Source: FEN-727 sp036508635 (GTDB lineage: Bacteria > Actinomycetota > Geothermincolia > Fen-727 > Anoxymicrobiaceae). Taken from it: a DNA stretch of 8,733 nt. Below are positions 1-5,251 of the stretch, in pieces. Under the pieces are notes generated by a model that ran no database searches, was not told the DNA's origin, and saw nothing but the letters and a program-made list of their open reading frames with translations. The stretch lies in assembly GCA_036508635.1 (NCBI GenBank), contig DATCGY010000329.1, forward strand, positions 1 to 8,733. The letters run 5' to 3'. A program made the position numbers and the translations under genes. Position 1 is the first letter of the stretch. Each line of letters begins with the position of its first letter.

Positions 1-945
1 GGTCAGGCGCTGGTCGCTGCCGATGAACTCGTACCCGAAGCGCCCCTTCACGCAGAGGTTGCCCTGCCCGGAGCCGACCATCAGCGGCGAGGTTACCTCG
101 ACCACCTTGTTGTCGATGACATGCAGGTCGAGCTGGCACCCGCAGCCGCAGTATGCGCAGGTGGTGCGCGTGACCCAGCCCTCCAGGCCCAGCGCCTCCA
201 TCATGTCTTCCTCGGACATCTTGAAGTAGGCGCAGGCGTTGCGCAGCATGTCCAGTGCGGCGACCCGGCCGGTATCCTCGTACTGCCTGGCCTTGATGGC
301 GCCGGTGGGGCAGGTCGAGATGCACTGCCCGCAGAACTCGCAGGGAGTTTCCTGCATCGGCTTGTCGTAGGGGGTGCCGGGGATGGCTTTGAAGCCGCGG
401 TTGATGAAATCGTAGACGCCGACTCCCTGGACCTCGCGGCAGATGCGGATGCAGCGCCCGCACATGATGCACTTGTTGTAGTCGCGCATCACGAACGGGT
501 TCTCGCGGTGAAGGTCATACTCGTGGGTCTCGCCGGCGAAGGGGCCCGCGCTCTCGCTTTCGGTGATGCCGTACCTCTCGGCGAGCTTTTGCAGCTCGCA
601 GCGGCCCGACTTCGAGCAGCCCTGGCACTCCATGGGGTGGTCGCTCATCAGCAGCTCGACCAGCGTCTTGCGGATACGCTCGAGCTTCTCGTTGGTCGTT
701 TGGATGACCATGCCGTCATCGGCCTTGGCGTAGCAGGCGGGGAGAAGGGCACGCGCGCCCTCGACCTCGACCAGGCACAGGCGGCAGGCGCCGTACGGGT
801 TGAGCCTCGGGTCGTAGCACAGCGTGGGGATGTCGAACCCGTTAGCCTTTGCTATATCGAGTATGGTGGAACCTTTGGGGGCGGTGCACTTGCTCCCGTC
901 GATCTCCACTGTTATTTCTTCCACTTCCAACCTCCCGTTGGTCAT
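1..945 (-). CDS. fdhA: Formate dehydrogenase alpha subunit, NuoG-like N-terminus (partial, C-terminus beyond left edge)
   Basis: This is the first 315 codons of a gene that runs off the left edge. It is read directly from the minus strand and has no stop in the window. Domains in order: a [2Fe-2S] ferredoxin domain with C43, C54, C57, C71; a His-Cys [4Fe-4S] motif with H103, C107, C110, C116; two ferredoxin-type [4Fe-4S] clusters (C159/162/165/169 and C202/205/208/212); then the molybdopterin oxidoreductase Fe4S4 motif C263-x2-C266-x3-C270-x27-C298 followed by VKGRFG. That last motif, with Lys two residues after the final Cys, marks the DMSO-reductase superfamily and fits formate dehydrogenases. 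It separates this protein from [FeFe] hydrogenase HydA, which shares the same N-terminus. The inferred role is formate oxidation or CO2 reduction at a Mo/W-bisPGD centre, with electrons passed to the NuoF-like partner encoded 13 bases upstream. The residue that would be catalytic Cys or Sec lies outside the window. Confidence 0.9.
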   Translation of the reverse strand, partial: MTNGRLEVEEITVEIDGSKCTAPKGSTILDIAKANGFDIPTLCYDPRLNPYGACRLCLVEVEGARALLPACYAKADDGMVIQTTNEKLERIRKTLVELLMSDHPMECQGCSKSGRCELQKLAERYGITESESAGPFAGETHEYDLHRENPFVMRDYNKCIMCGRCIRICREVQGVGVYDFINRGFKAIPGTPYDKPMQETPCEFCGQCISTCPTGAIKARQYEDTGRVAALDMLRNACAYFKMSEEDMMEALGLEGWVTRTTCAYCGCGCQLDLHVIDNKVVEVTSPLMVGSGQGNLCVKGRFGYEFIGSDQRLT

Positions 946-960
946 ATCGTCAACGCTCCT
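931..960 (-). promoter_or_regulatory. Two competing ribosome binding sites for fdhA
   Basis: The chosen ATG (945-943) is preceded by AGGAG at 960-956, which overlaps the TAG stop of the upstream gene and leaves a 10-base spacer. A second Shine-Dalgarno, GGGAGG at 936-931, lies inside the first codons and is 6 bases from an in-frame GTG at 924-922. That start would give a protein 7 residues shorter, beginning MEEITVEIDG. Both are plausible from sequence alone. The GTG has the better spacing, and the ATG keeps the usual start codon and the short intergenic distance. Confidence 0.5.
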
Positions 961-2755
961 ACTCGGCGATTATCGATTCGGACGGGCAGCGCGACAGGCA
1001 CATCTTGCACCTTATGCACAGCTCGGCGTCTATCTCGTGCGGCTCCTTCTTCTCGCCCGAAATGGCGTCCGTCGGGCACACCTTCACGCAGGCCGCGCAG
1101 CCGGTGCAGGTCTCCGGGTCGATGTGAAGGGTTATGAGCGCCGGGCACGACCCCGCGGCGCACTTGTGATTGAAGATATGGTCCTCGTACTCGTCCTTGA
1201 AGTACCTCAGCGTGGTCAGCACGGGGTTGGGAGCGGTGCCGCCCAGCGCGCACAGGCTCGCCGCGCTGATGTCGGCGGCCAGGTTCTGGAGCTTGTCGAT
1301 GTCGGCCGGCTCGCCCTTGCCCTCGCAGATACGCTCGAGTATCTCGAGCATGCGCTTGGTGCCGATGCGGCACGGCGTGCACTTCCCGCACGACTCGTCC
1401 TGCGTGAAACTGAGAAAGTAGCGGGCAAGGTCGACCATGCAGGTGCGGTTGTCCGCCACAATCATTCCGCCCGAGCCGATGATGGCACCGGCCGCGGTTA
1501 TCTGGTCGTAGTCCACCTGGGTGTCGAGCTTCTCAGCCGGCAGGCACCCGCCGGACGGGCCGCCCATCTGCACCGCCTTGAACTCCCTGCCCCCGGCGAT
1601 GCCGCCACCCACGTCGAAGATGACCTGCCTGAGCGTGTAGCCCATCGGCACCTCGGCAAGCCCGGTGCGCCTGACCTTCCCGGCGAGGCAGAACACCTTG
1701 GTGCCCTTGCTCTTCTCGGTGCCTATCGCGGAGTACTTCTCGCCGCCCTCGTAGATTATCCAGGGGATGGCAGCGAACGTCTCGACGTTGTTGATGTTGG
1801 TGGGCTTGCCCCAGAGGCCGGAGTTCGCCGGGAACGGGGGGCGAGGTCTGGGCATGCCGCGCTGCCCCTCGATGGAGGCCATCATGGCGGTCTCCTCGCC
1901 GCACACGAAAGCGCCCGCGCCCTTCTTGACCCTGACGTCGAAGCTCCAATCGGTGCCGAAGATATTCTCACCGAGGAACCCCTTCTGGTGGCACTCCTCG
2001 ATGGCTATGTCGAGCCGCTTGAGCGCCAGCGGGTACTCGGCGCGGCAGTATATGAGGCCGGTGCGCGCCCCGATGGCGAACCCCGCCAGTATCATCCCCT
2101 CGAGGACGGAGTGCGGGTCGCCCTCCAGCACGCTGCGGTCCATGAAAGCGCCGGGGTCGCCCTCGTCCGCGTTGCATATCAGGTACTTCTCGTCGCCCGG
2201 CGACTTGCGCGCGAACCCCCACTTTGTGCCGGTGGGGAAGCCGGCGCCGCCCCTGCCCCTGATGCCGGAGGCCGAGACCTCGTCGATGACCTCCTCGGGC
2301 GTCATCGAGGTAAGAGCTTTCTTCGCGGCCTCGTAGCCGCCGATCTCCATGTACTCCTCGATGCTCTCCGGGTTTATCTTGCCGCAGTTGCGCAGTACGA
2401 CGCGGAGCTGGTTCTCGAGGAAGTCGCCCTCGCAGGCGTTCGGTTCCTCGCTTTTCTTGACGACCCAGTCCTCGATAACCTGACCCTTGACGACGTGCTC
2501 GTCGAGGAGCTGGGGCACCTTCTTGGCGGTGATGTCGCCGTAGATGACCGAGCCGCCGTCGCGATCGAATATCTCGACGACGGGCTCCTTGAAGCAGAGT
2601 CCCATGCAGCCGGCGATATCGAGGTCGACGTCGTAGTCGCCGCCTTTGACTGCCTCCTCCAGGGCGTCCTTGACCGCGGTGGCGCCGGCGGCTATTCCGC
2701 AGGTGCCATAGCCGAGGACGACCTTATATTTATGTCCGTTGCCGTTGCCGCTCAT
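959..2755 (-). CDS. NuoF/HydB-like NAD(P)H-binding flavin Fe-S subunit of the formate dehydrogenase complex
   Basis: A complete 598-residue protein. Residues 10-100 resemble a thioredoxin-like [2Fe-2S] domain (C19, C50, C54 visible). Residues 120-150 are the linker typical of HydB/HndC proteins. The NuoF core follows: GRGGAGFPTG at 167-176 and NADEGDPGAF at 195-204 (FMN and NADH site), GAGAFVCGEETA at 279-290, and an SLBB region. The N3-type [4Fe-4S] ligands are C456, C459, C462 and C502. The C-terminus adds a two-cluster ferredoxin domain (C550/553/556/560 and C580/583/586/590). This architecture is that of the diaphorase subunit of NAD(P)-linked and electron-bifurcating hydrogenases and formate dehydrogenases. 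It should carry electrons between FdhA and NAD(P), with the ferredoxin domain as a second outlet. The ATG overlaps the upstream stop as ATGA, so translation is probably coupled. The first of the four usual cysteines of the N-terminal domain is not seen (Leu14 is at the expected place). NAD versus NADP preference cannot be read here. Confidence 0.93.
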   Translation of the reverse strand: MSGNGNGHKYKVVLGYGTCGIAAGATAVKDALEEAVKGGDYDVDLDIAGCMGLCFKEPVVEIFDRDGGSVIYGDITAKKVPQLLDEHVVKGQVIEDWVVKKSEEPNACEGDFLENQLRVVLRNCGKINPESIEEYMEIGGYEAAKKALTSMTPEEVIDEVSASGIRGRGGAGFPTGTKWGFARKSPGDEKYLICNADEGDPGAFMDRSVLEGDPHSVLEGMILAGFAIGARTGLIYCRAEYPLALKRLDIAIEECHQKGFLGENIFGTDWSFDVRVKKGAGAFVCGEETAMMASIEGQRGMPRPRPPFPANSGLWGKPTNINNVETFAAIPWIIYEGGEKYSAIGTEKSKGTKVFCLAGKVRRTGLAEVPMGYTLRQVIFDVGGGIAGGREFKAVQMGGPSGGCLPAEKLDTQVDYDQITAAGAIIGSGGMIVADNRTCMVDLARYFLSFTQDESCGKCTPCRIGTKRMLEILERICEGKGEPADIDKLQNLAADISAASLCALGGTAPNPVLTTLRYFKDEYEDHIFNHKCAAGSCPALITLHIDPETCTGCAACVKVCPTDAISGEKKEPHEIDAELCIRCKMCLSRCPSESIIAE

Positions 2756-3282
2756 CCGGCATCATCCCCTTGGGCCGCCGCGGAGGGGCCGGCGTAATGC
2801 TTGAGGATCTTCTTGATGCCTGTGGGCTTGAGCTTGCCGTGCGTGTCGTCGCCCACGACCATGATCGGTGCCAGGGCGCAGGCCCCGAGGCACATCACGG
2901 ACTCGAGCGTGAACCTGTTGTCCGGAGTGGTCTCGCCTTCCTTTACTCCCAGCTGGTTTATGACCTCGTCTGTTATCTGGGTCGCCCCGGCGACGTGGCA
3001 TGCGGTGCCGTGACAGACCTTGATGAGGTACTCTCCTATGGGATTGAGCCTGAACTGCGAGAAGAACGTGGCGACCCCGAATACCTGGCTGAACTGGTAG
3101 CCGGCCCGTTTCGCGAGCTCGCGCATGATCTTTTCGTCGAGGTAGCCGTAGGCGTCCTGAGCCTCCTGGAGGAGAGGTATCAGTGCGCCTTTCTCGCTCC
3201 CGTACTTGGTGATTATCTCCTCGACGGGACCCATGTCATCAACGTCGGCGAACCTGTTATTACAGGTGCATTCTTTTTCCAT
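2752..3282 (-). CDS. NuoE-like [2Fe-2S] thioredoxin-fold subunit
   Basis: A complete 176-residue protein, close to the usual NuoE length. The N-terminal helical part (about residues 18-80, including the YGYLDE and FSQVFGVATFFSQF segments) is followed by a thioredoxin-like [2Fe-2S] domain with all four ligands: C90-x4-C95 in VCHGTAC and C131-x3-C135 in MCLGAC. NuoE-type subunits pair with NuoF-type flavoproteins in complex I, HydABC hydrogenases and NAD-linked formate dehydrogenases. Here it is the first gene of the three-gene operon and overlaps the next gene by 4 bases. The start is the ATG at 3282-3280, with a strong AGGAGG 4 bases upstream. Two extra cysteines (C5, C7) in the first residues are not part of the family motif. 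The tail after about residue 162 is low-complexity (Ala, Gly, Asp). It is a cytoplasmic electron-transfer subunit with no catalytic activity of its own. Confidence 0.93.
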   Translation of the reverse strand: MEKECTCNNRFADVDDMGPVEEIITKYGSEKGALIPLLQEAQDAYGYLDEKIMRELAKRAGYQFSQVFGVATFFSQFRLNPIGEYLIKVCHGTACHVAGATQITDEVINQLGVKEGETTPDNRFTLESVMCLGACALAPIMVVGDDTHGKLKPTGIKKILKHYAGPSAAAQGDDAG

Positions 3283-3286
3283 ATGT

Positions 3287-3292
3287 CCTCCT
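3287..3292 (-). promoter_or_regulatory. Strong Shine-Dalgarno of the nuoE-like gene
   Basis: On the minus strand AGGAGG lies 4 bases before the ATG at 3282. It starts 4 bases after the 3' arm of a predicted hairpin (3326-3297), so access to it could be affected by folding of the leader. Confidence 0.75.
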
Positions 3293-3296
3293 CGTG

Positions 3297-3377
3297 CCGG
3301 GCTGGCAGAGACCCCCCAGGACCCGGAACTTCACTCCGGCTCCGGTCACTGGTAACTTTACCATATTCCAGCACCGG
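3297..3377 (-). promoter_or_regulatory. Hairpin-rich leader of the formate dehydrogenase operon
   Basis: Three inverted repeats are packed directly upstream of the nuoE-like gene. Hairpin A pairs 3377-3368 with 3352-3342: CCGGT with ACCGG, then CTGG with CCAG, with one bulge and a possible G-U pair on the minus strand. Its loop contains TGGTAA-CT-TTACCA (3350-3363, plus strand), which could form an alternative short stem. Hairpin B pairs CCGGA with TCCGG (3339-3335 with 3327-3323, 7-base loop). Hairpin C pairs 3326-3322 with 3301-3297 (CCGGG/CCCGG) and 3319-3316 with 3305-3302 (CTGG/CCAG). B and C share bases 3323-3326, so they cannot form together. C ends 4 bases before the ribosome binding site. 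This is the layout of a cis-regulatory leader, but no known riboswitch was recognised, and CCGG-rich sequence can pair by chance. Confidence 0.4.
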
Positions 3378-3452
3378 AATAAGCAGTTCTACCGGCGCCA
3401 TGAAATGGACCGCGGGATCATACGAATAACCCAATCACATGCTATTAGTTTT

Positions 3453-3468
3453 TCTGAATCTTTTCAGA
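3453..3468. repeat. Inverted repeat TCTGAA-N4-TTCAGA
   Basis: A perfect 6-bp inverted repeat with a 4-base centre lies in the AT-rich middle of the divergent spacer. No T-run follows in either direction, so it is not an intrinsic terminator. A binding site for a dimeric regulator of the divergent genes is possible. The site is about 90 bases downstream of the candidate minus-strand promoter, and therefore inside its leader. Confidence 0.35.
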
Positions 3469-3542
3469 TTGAATTTCGCAGTACAACCGAACGTAAAACC
3501 CGGCAGCTTCGCCAGGCTGGTGTCAATCTGCATTAGATCAAT

Positions 3543-3579
3543 CCGTCAAAAATAATTATATTCTTTTTCATGCGTCAAA
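3543..3579. repeat. Direct repeats CGTCAAA flanking the candidate -10 box
   Basis: CGTCAAA occurs at 3544-3550 and again at 3573-3579, 29 bases apart, on either side of the TATAAT read on the minus strand (3560-3555). A related GTCAA is at 3522-3526. On the minus strand these read TTTGACG, so they may be promoter-like hexamers or half-sites for a regulator. The evidence is two short copies only. Confidence 0.3.
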
Positions 3580-3583
3580 TCAG
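3555..3583 (-). promoter_or_regulatory. Candidate promoter of the formate dehydrogenase operon
   Basis: The minus strand has a perfect TATAAT at 3560-3555, with CTGATT (3 of 6 matches to TTGACA) at 3583-3578 across a 17-base spacer. A better -35 match, TTGACG at 3578-3573, is only 12 bases from the -10 and so is badly spaced. Transcription would begin near 3548 and leave a leader of about 265 bases before the nuoE-like ATG. Confidence 0.4.
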
Positions 3584-3649
3584 CAAATGACCATCGCAAG
3601 AATTACCCTTACCACGGGGAGGTCATCATTATCTTGAGCGCGGCTTCAC

Positions 3650-3664
3650 TGCTAGACTTGTGCC
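3650..3664 (+). promoter_or_regulatory. Extended -10 element of a leaderless-type promoter for the UPF0280 gene
   Basis: TGCTAGACT (3650-3658) matches the extended -10 pattern TGnTAnnnT and ends 6 bases before the ATG at 3665. A start site about 6-7 bases after the -10 would fall on the ATG itself. No purine-rich Shine-Dalgarno precedes this ATG, and an in-frame TAG at 3653-3655 rules out a longer protein. TTGAGC at 3634-3639 resembles a -35 but is only 13 bases away. Confidence 0.5.
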
Positions 3665-4390
3665 ATGGGTATAAGTGAAGAATATACAGAGCGCAGATAC
3701 CGCGGGGTTATGGAGCCCGAAGGGCTCACTTGCTATGAGGTGGCACGAGGAGAGAGCGACCTGTATGTATGCACTGTCGGAGACCGTTCGGATACCGCGA
3801 AGGAATCGCTTGAAACCCACAGGCAGGAGCTCGAAGAGTATCTGGGGAAACACCTCTCGTTCGGGACCAGCTTCCGGCCGGTACCCATAACGAGCGATGC
3901 GCCCGATATAGTCCTTGCTATGGGAAAGGCCGCCGAGGTTTTCGACGTGGGGCCGATGGCCTCGGTCGCCGGAGCTATCGCTCAATACGTCGGAACCGAC
4001 CTCCTGCTTTGTTCGCCTGAGGTCATCGTCGAGAACGGCGGTGACATCTTCCTGGGGGGCGCGGGGAAGCGCAAAGTGCGGATATTCTCCGGAGGACAGG
4101 CCCCCGGCCTCGATGTCGTGGTAGCGATGCAGCGCTGCGGCGCGGGGCTTTGCACTTCGAGTGCGACTGTAGGCCCTTCGGTATCCCTCGGGCAGTCGGA
4201 TGCCGTCACGGTGTTCGCTCCAACCGCCATACTTGCCGACGCGGCGGCAAGCGCGATCGGCAATGTCGTAGTCACGGCGGAAGACATCAAACCGGCGCTG
4301 GAGTGGGCCCGGGAATTCGATGAGATCATGGGCGTGGTGATAGTGGTGGAAGGAAACGTGGGAGCCTGGGGGGAAATCGAACTGGCCTGA
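3665..4390 (+). CDS. UPF0280 family protein (ApbE superfamily, COG2122-like)
   Basis: A complete 241-residue protein, about the usual length for UPF0280. The N-terminus (EEYTERRYRG, then GLTCYEVARGESDLYV at 20-35) matches the family's opening, which supports the ATG at 3665. The core has the ApbE-like segments: VFDVGPMASVAGAIAQYVG at 92-110 (counterpart of the flavin-binding glycine-rich motif), VIVENGGDIFLGG at 120-132, and GLCTSSATVG at 161-170. Then SDAVTVFAPTAILADAAASA (178-197) resembles the C-terminal part of FAD:protein FMN transferases. There is no signal peptide or membrane segment, so it should be cytoplasmic. Its biochemical role is not established. As I recall, members of this group have been linked to anaerobic homocysteine synthesis in methanogens, but nothing in this window supports that. 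It is divergent from the formate dehydrogenase operon and separated by 165 bases from lepB, so it is probably transcribed alone or reads through weakly. Confidence 0.85.
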   Translation: MGISEEYTERRYRGVMEPEGLTCYEVARGESDLYVCTVGDRSDTAKESLETHRQELEEYLGKHLSFGTSFRPVPITSDAPDIVLAMGKAAEVFDVGPMASVAGAIAQYVGTDLLLCSPEVIVENGGDIFLGGAGKRKVRIFSGGQAPGLDVVVAMQRCGAGLCTSSATVGPSVSLGQSDAVTVFAPTAILADAAASAIGNVVVTAEDIKPALEWAREFDEIMGVVIVVEGNVGAWGEIELA

Positions 4391-4518
4391 GCCCCGGTGA
4401 ACCCGGATGTTTCGGGGTACGTCCTTAATAGTGAAGCTGGAGTGTCCCGGACCCGTGATATCATCAATCCAAGCAAGCAATCGCGTGCAGGGTAGTCAAC
4501 CACTCCCGCGAAAACGAA

Positions 4519-4527
4519 TGGTATCAT
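4519..4527 (+). promoter_or_regulatory. Candidate extended -10 promoter upstream of lepB
   Basis: TGGTATCAT (4519-4527) fits the extended -10 pattern TGnTATAAT with one mismatch in the hexamer. It would start transcription near 4534, leaving a short leader that contains the lepB ribosome binding site. No convincing -35 is present at the proper spacing. The rest of the 4391-4555 gap shows only a weak hairpin. Confidence 0.4.
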
Positions 4528-4540
4528 TGAAGGGTTAATC

Positions 4541-4548
4541 GAGAGAGG
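4541..4548 (+). promoter_or_regulatory. Shine-Dalgarno that supports the TTG start of lepB
   Basis: GAGAGAGG lies 7 bases before TTG at 4556. No in-frame ATG or GTG occurs before the membrane segment, so this site is the main reason for choosing the TTG start and for including the Gln/Pro-rich tail in the protein. Confidence 0.6.
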
Positions 4549-4555
4549 CCACAGG

Positions 4556-5242
4556 TTGCGAAGATCAAGGGAAAGCAACTACAAACGACAGCAACAACAG
4601 CAGCAACAGGGTTACCAACCACCCGGGCTGCCGCCACAGTACCCTTTGAACCAGCCGTACTGGCCGCCAGGGCAACAACAGTATCCACCCGGACCACCCC
4701 AGGAGTATGAGACCAAGAGCGAACATGTACTCCGCAGGATCGGGCTAGCCGGGTGGAGCGCGCTTCTGCTTATCCCGTTTCTGATCCTGCTTACCCTGTT
4801 CCTCTTGCTGGTCTTCGTTGGGCGTCCATATATAGTGCACGGTAGCTCGATGGTCCCCACACTCCACGATGGTGACCGCGTGTTTGTGGTGCCTTACCGC
4901 GGCAACACTACACCCGACCGCGGAGACGTGGTGGTGTTGCGCGACGCGGTGCCCGGCAGCAGCGAGATGTTGATAAAACGGGTGGTCGGACTCGCGGGCG
5001 ATAAGCTGACGTTCAAAGATCATGAGGTCATCGTCAACGACAAGTACCACCACAAGAACACCAACGTTTACGTATCCGGGCCCGAGCGCTCCATGCTCGT
5101 GCCCGACAACACGCTCTTTGTAATGGGCGACAACGAGGCGCACTCCTATGACAGCCGCACCTTCGGCCCCGTGCCCGCGTCAAAAGTCGTCGGCAAGGCG
5201 ATGATAATCTTCTGGCCCATCAGTGACGCCAAGAAGCTGTAG
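4556..5242 (+). CDS. lepB: Signal peptidase I (type I leader peptidase) with Gln/Pro-rich cytosolic tail
   Basis: A complete 228-residue membrane protease that cleaves signal peptides from exported preproteins on the outer face of the cytoplasmic membrane. Residues 1-55 are a low-complexity cytosolic tail with seven consecutive Gln (12-18) and repeated PPG units (22-24, 37-39, 44-46). One membrane segment spans about 66-89. The catalytic domain has the SPase I boxes: box B GSSMVPTL with nucleophile Ser98, box D KRVVGLAGD (141-149) with general base Lys141, and box E GDNEAHSYDSR (191-201). Box D has Ala147 where most family members have Pro. The chain ends shortly after VVGKAMIIFWPI. The TTG start is supported by GAGAGAGG 7 bases upstream. 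It precedes ligA by 9 bases and should be co-transcribed with it. Core residues are all present, so it should be active. Confidence 0.92.
   Translation: MRRSRESNYKRQQQQQQQGYQPPGLPPQYPLNQPYWPPGQQQYPPGPPQEYETKSEHVLRRIGLAGWSALLLIPFLILLTLFLLLVFVGRPYIVHGSSMVPTLHDGDRVFVVPYRGNTTPDRGDVVVLRDAVPGSSEMLIKRVVGLAGDKLTFKDHEVIVNDKYHHKNTNVYVSGPERSMLVPDNTLFVMGDNEAHSYDSRTFGPVPASKVVGKAMIIFWPISDAKKL
4589..4609 (+). repeat. CAG/CAA trinucleotide run encoding seven Gln in LepB
   Basis: Seven successive CAR codons (four CAG, three CAA) lie near the 5' end of lepB. The interrupted codon pattern would be less slippage-prone than a pure CAG run, but length variation between strains is possible. Confidence 0.7.
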
Positions 5243-5251
5243 AGGGACTTC

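Noticed and set aside
824..2797. Long plus-strand open frame (657 codons) opposite the NuoF-like gene.
   Set aside because: It is the antisense shadow of a high-GC gene. The minus-strand product has complete family motifs, and the plus-strand product has none.
959..3282. The nuoE/nuoF-like pair read as part of an [FeFe] hydrogenase (HydABC) operon.
   Set aside because: The third gene has the C-x2-C-x3-C-x27-C motif and VKG of molybdopterin oxidoreductases, so a formate dehydrogenase is the better reading.
3213..3434. A 73-codon minus-strand frame in the formate dehydrogenase leader that overlaps the start of the nuoE-like gene.
   Set aside because: It has a TTG start with no ribosome binding site, no recognisable domain, and runs out of frame into a well-supported gene.
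3294..3536. An 80-codon plus-strand frame inside the divergent spacer.
   Set aside because: It has no ribosome binding site or recognisable family, and it crosses the hairpin-rich leader. It is better explained as non-coding.
3634..3678. A 14-codon frame starting at TTG 3634, overlapping the UPF0280 start, as an upstream regulatory peptide.
   Set aside because: The start is TTG with an 11-base spacer, and it would lie outside the transcript if the leaderless promoter is used. It is kept only as an alternative in the leaderless finding.
4391..4420. Possible terminator after the UPF0280 gene (CCCCG at 4392-4396 with CGGGG at 4413-4417, or a shorter inner stem).
   Set aside because: The stem is only 4-5 bp with a long loop or a wobble pair, and no T-run follows. 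It is too weak to call.
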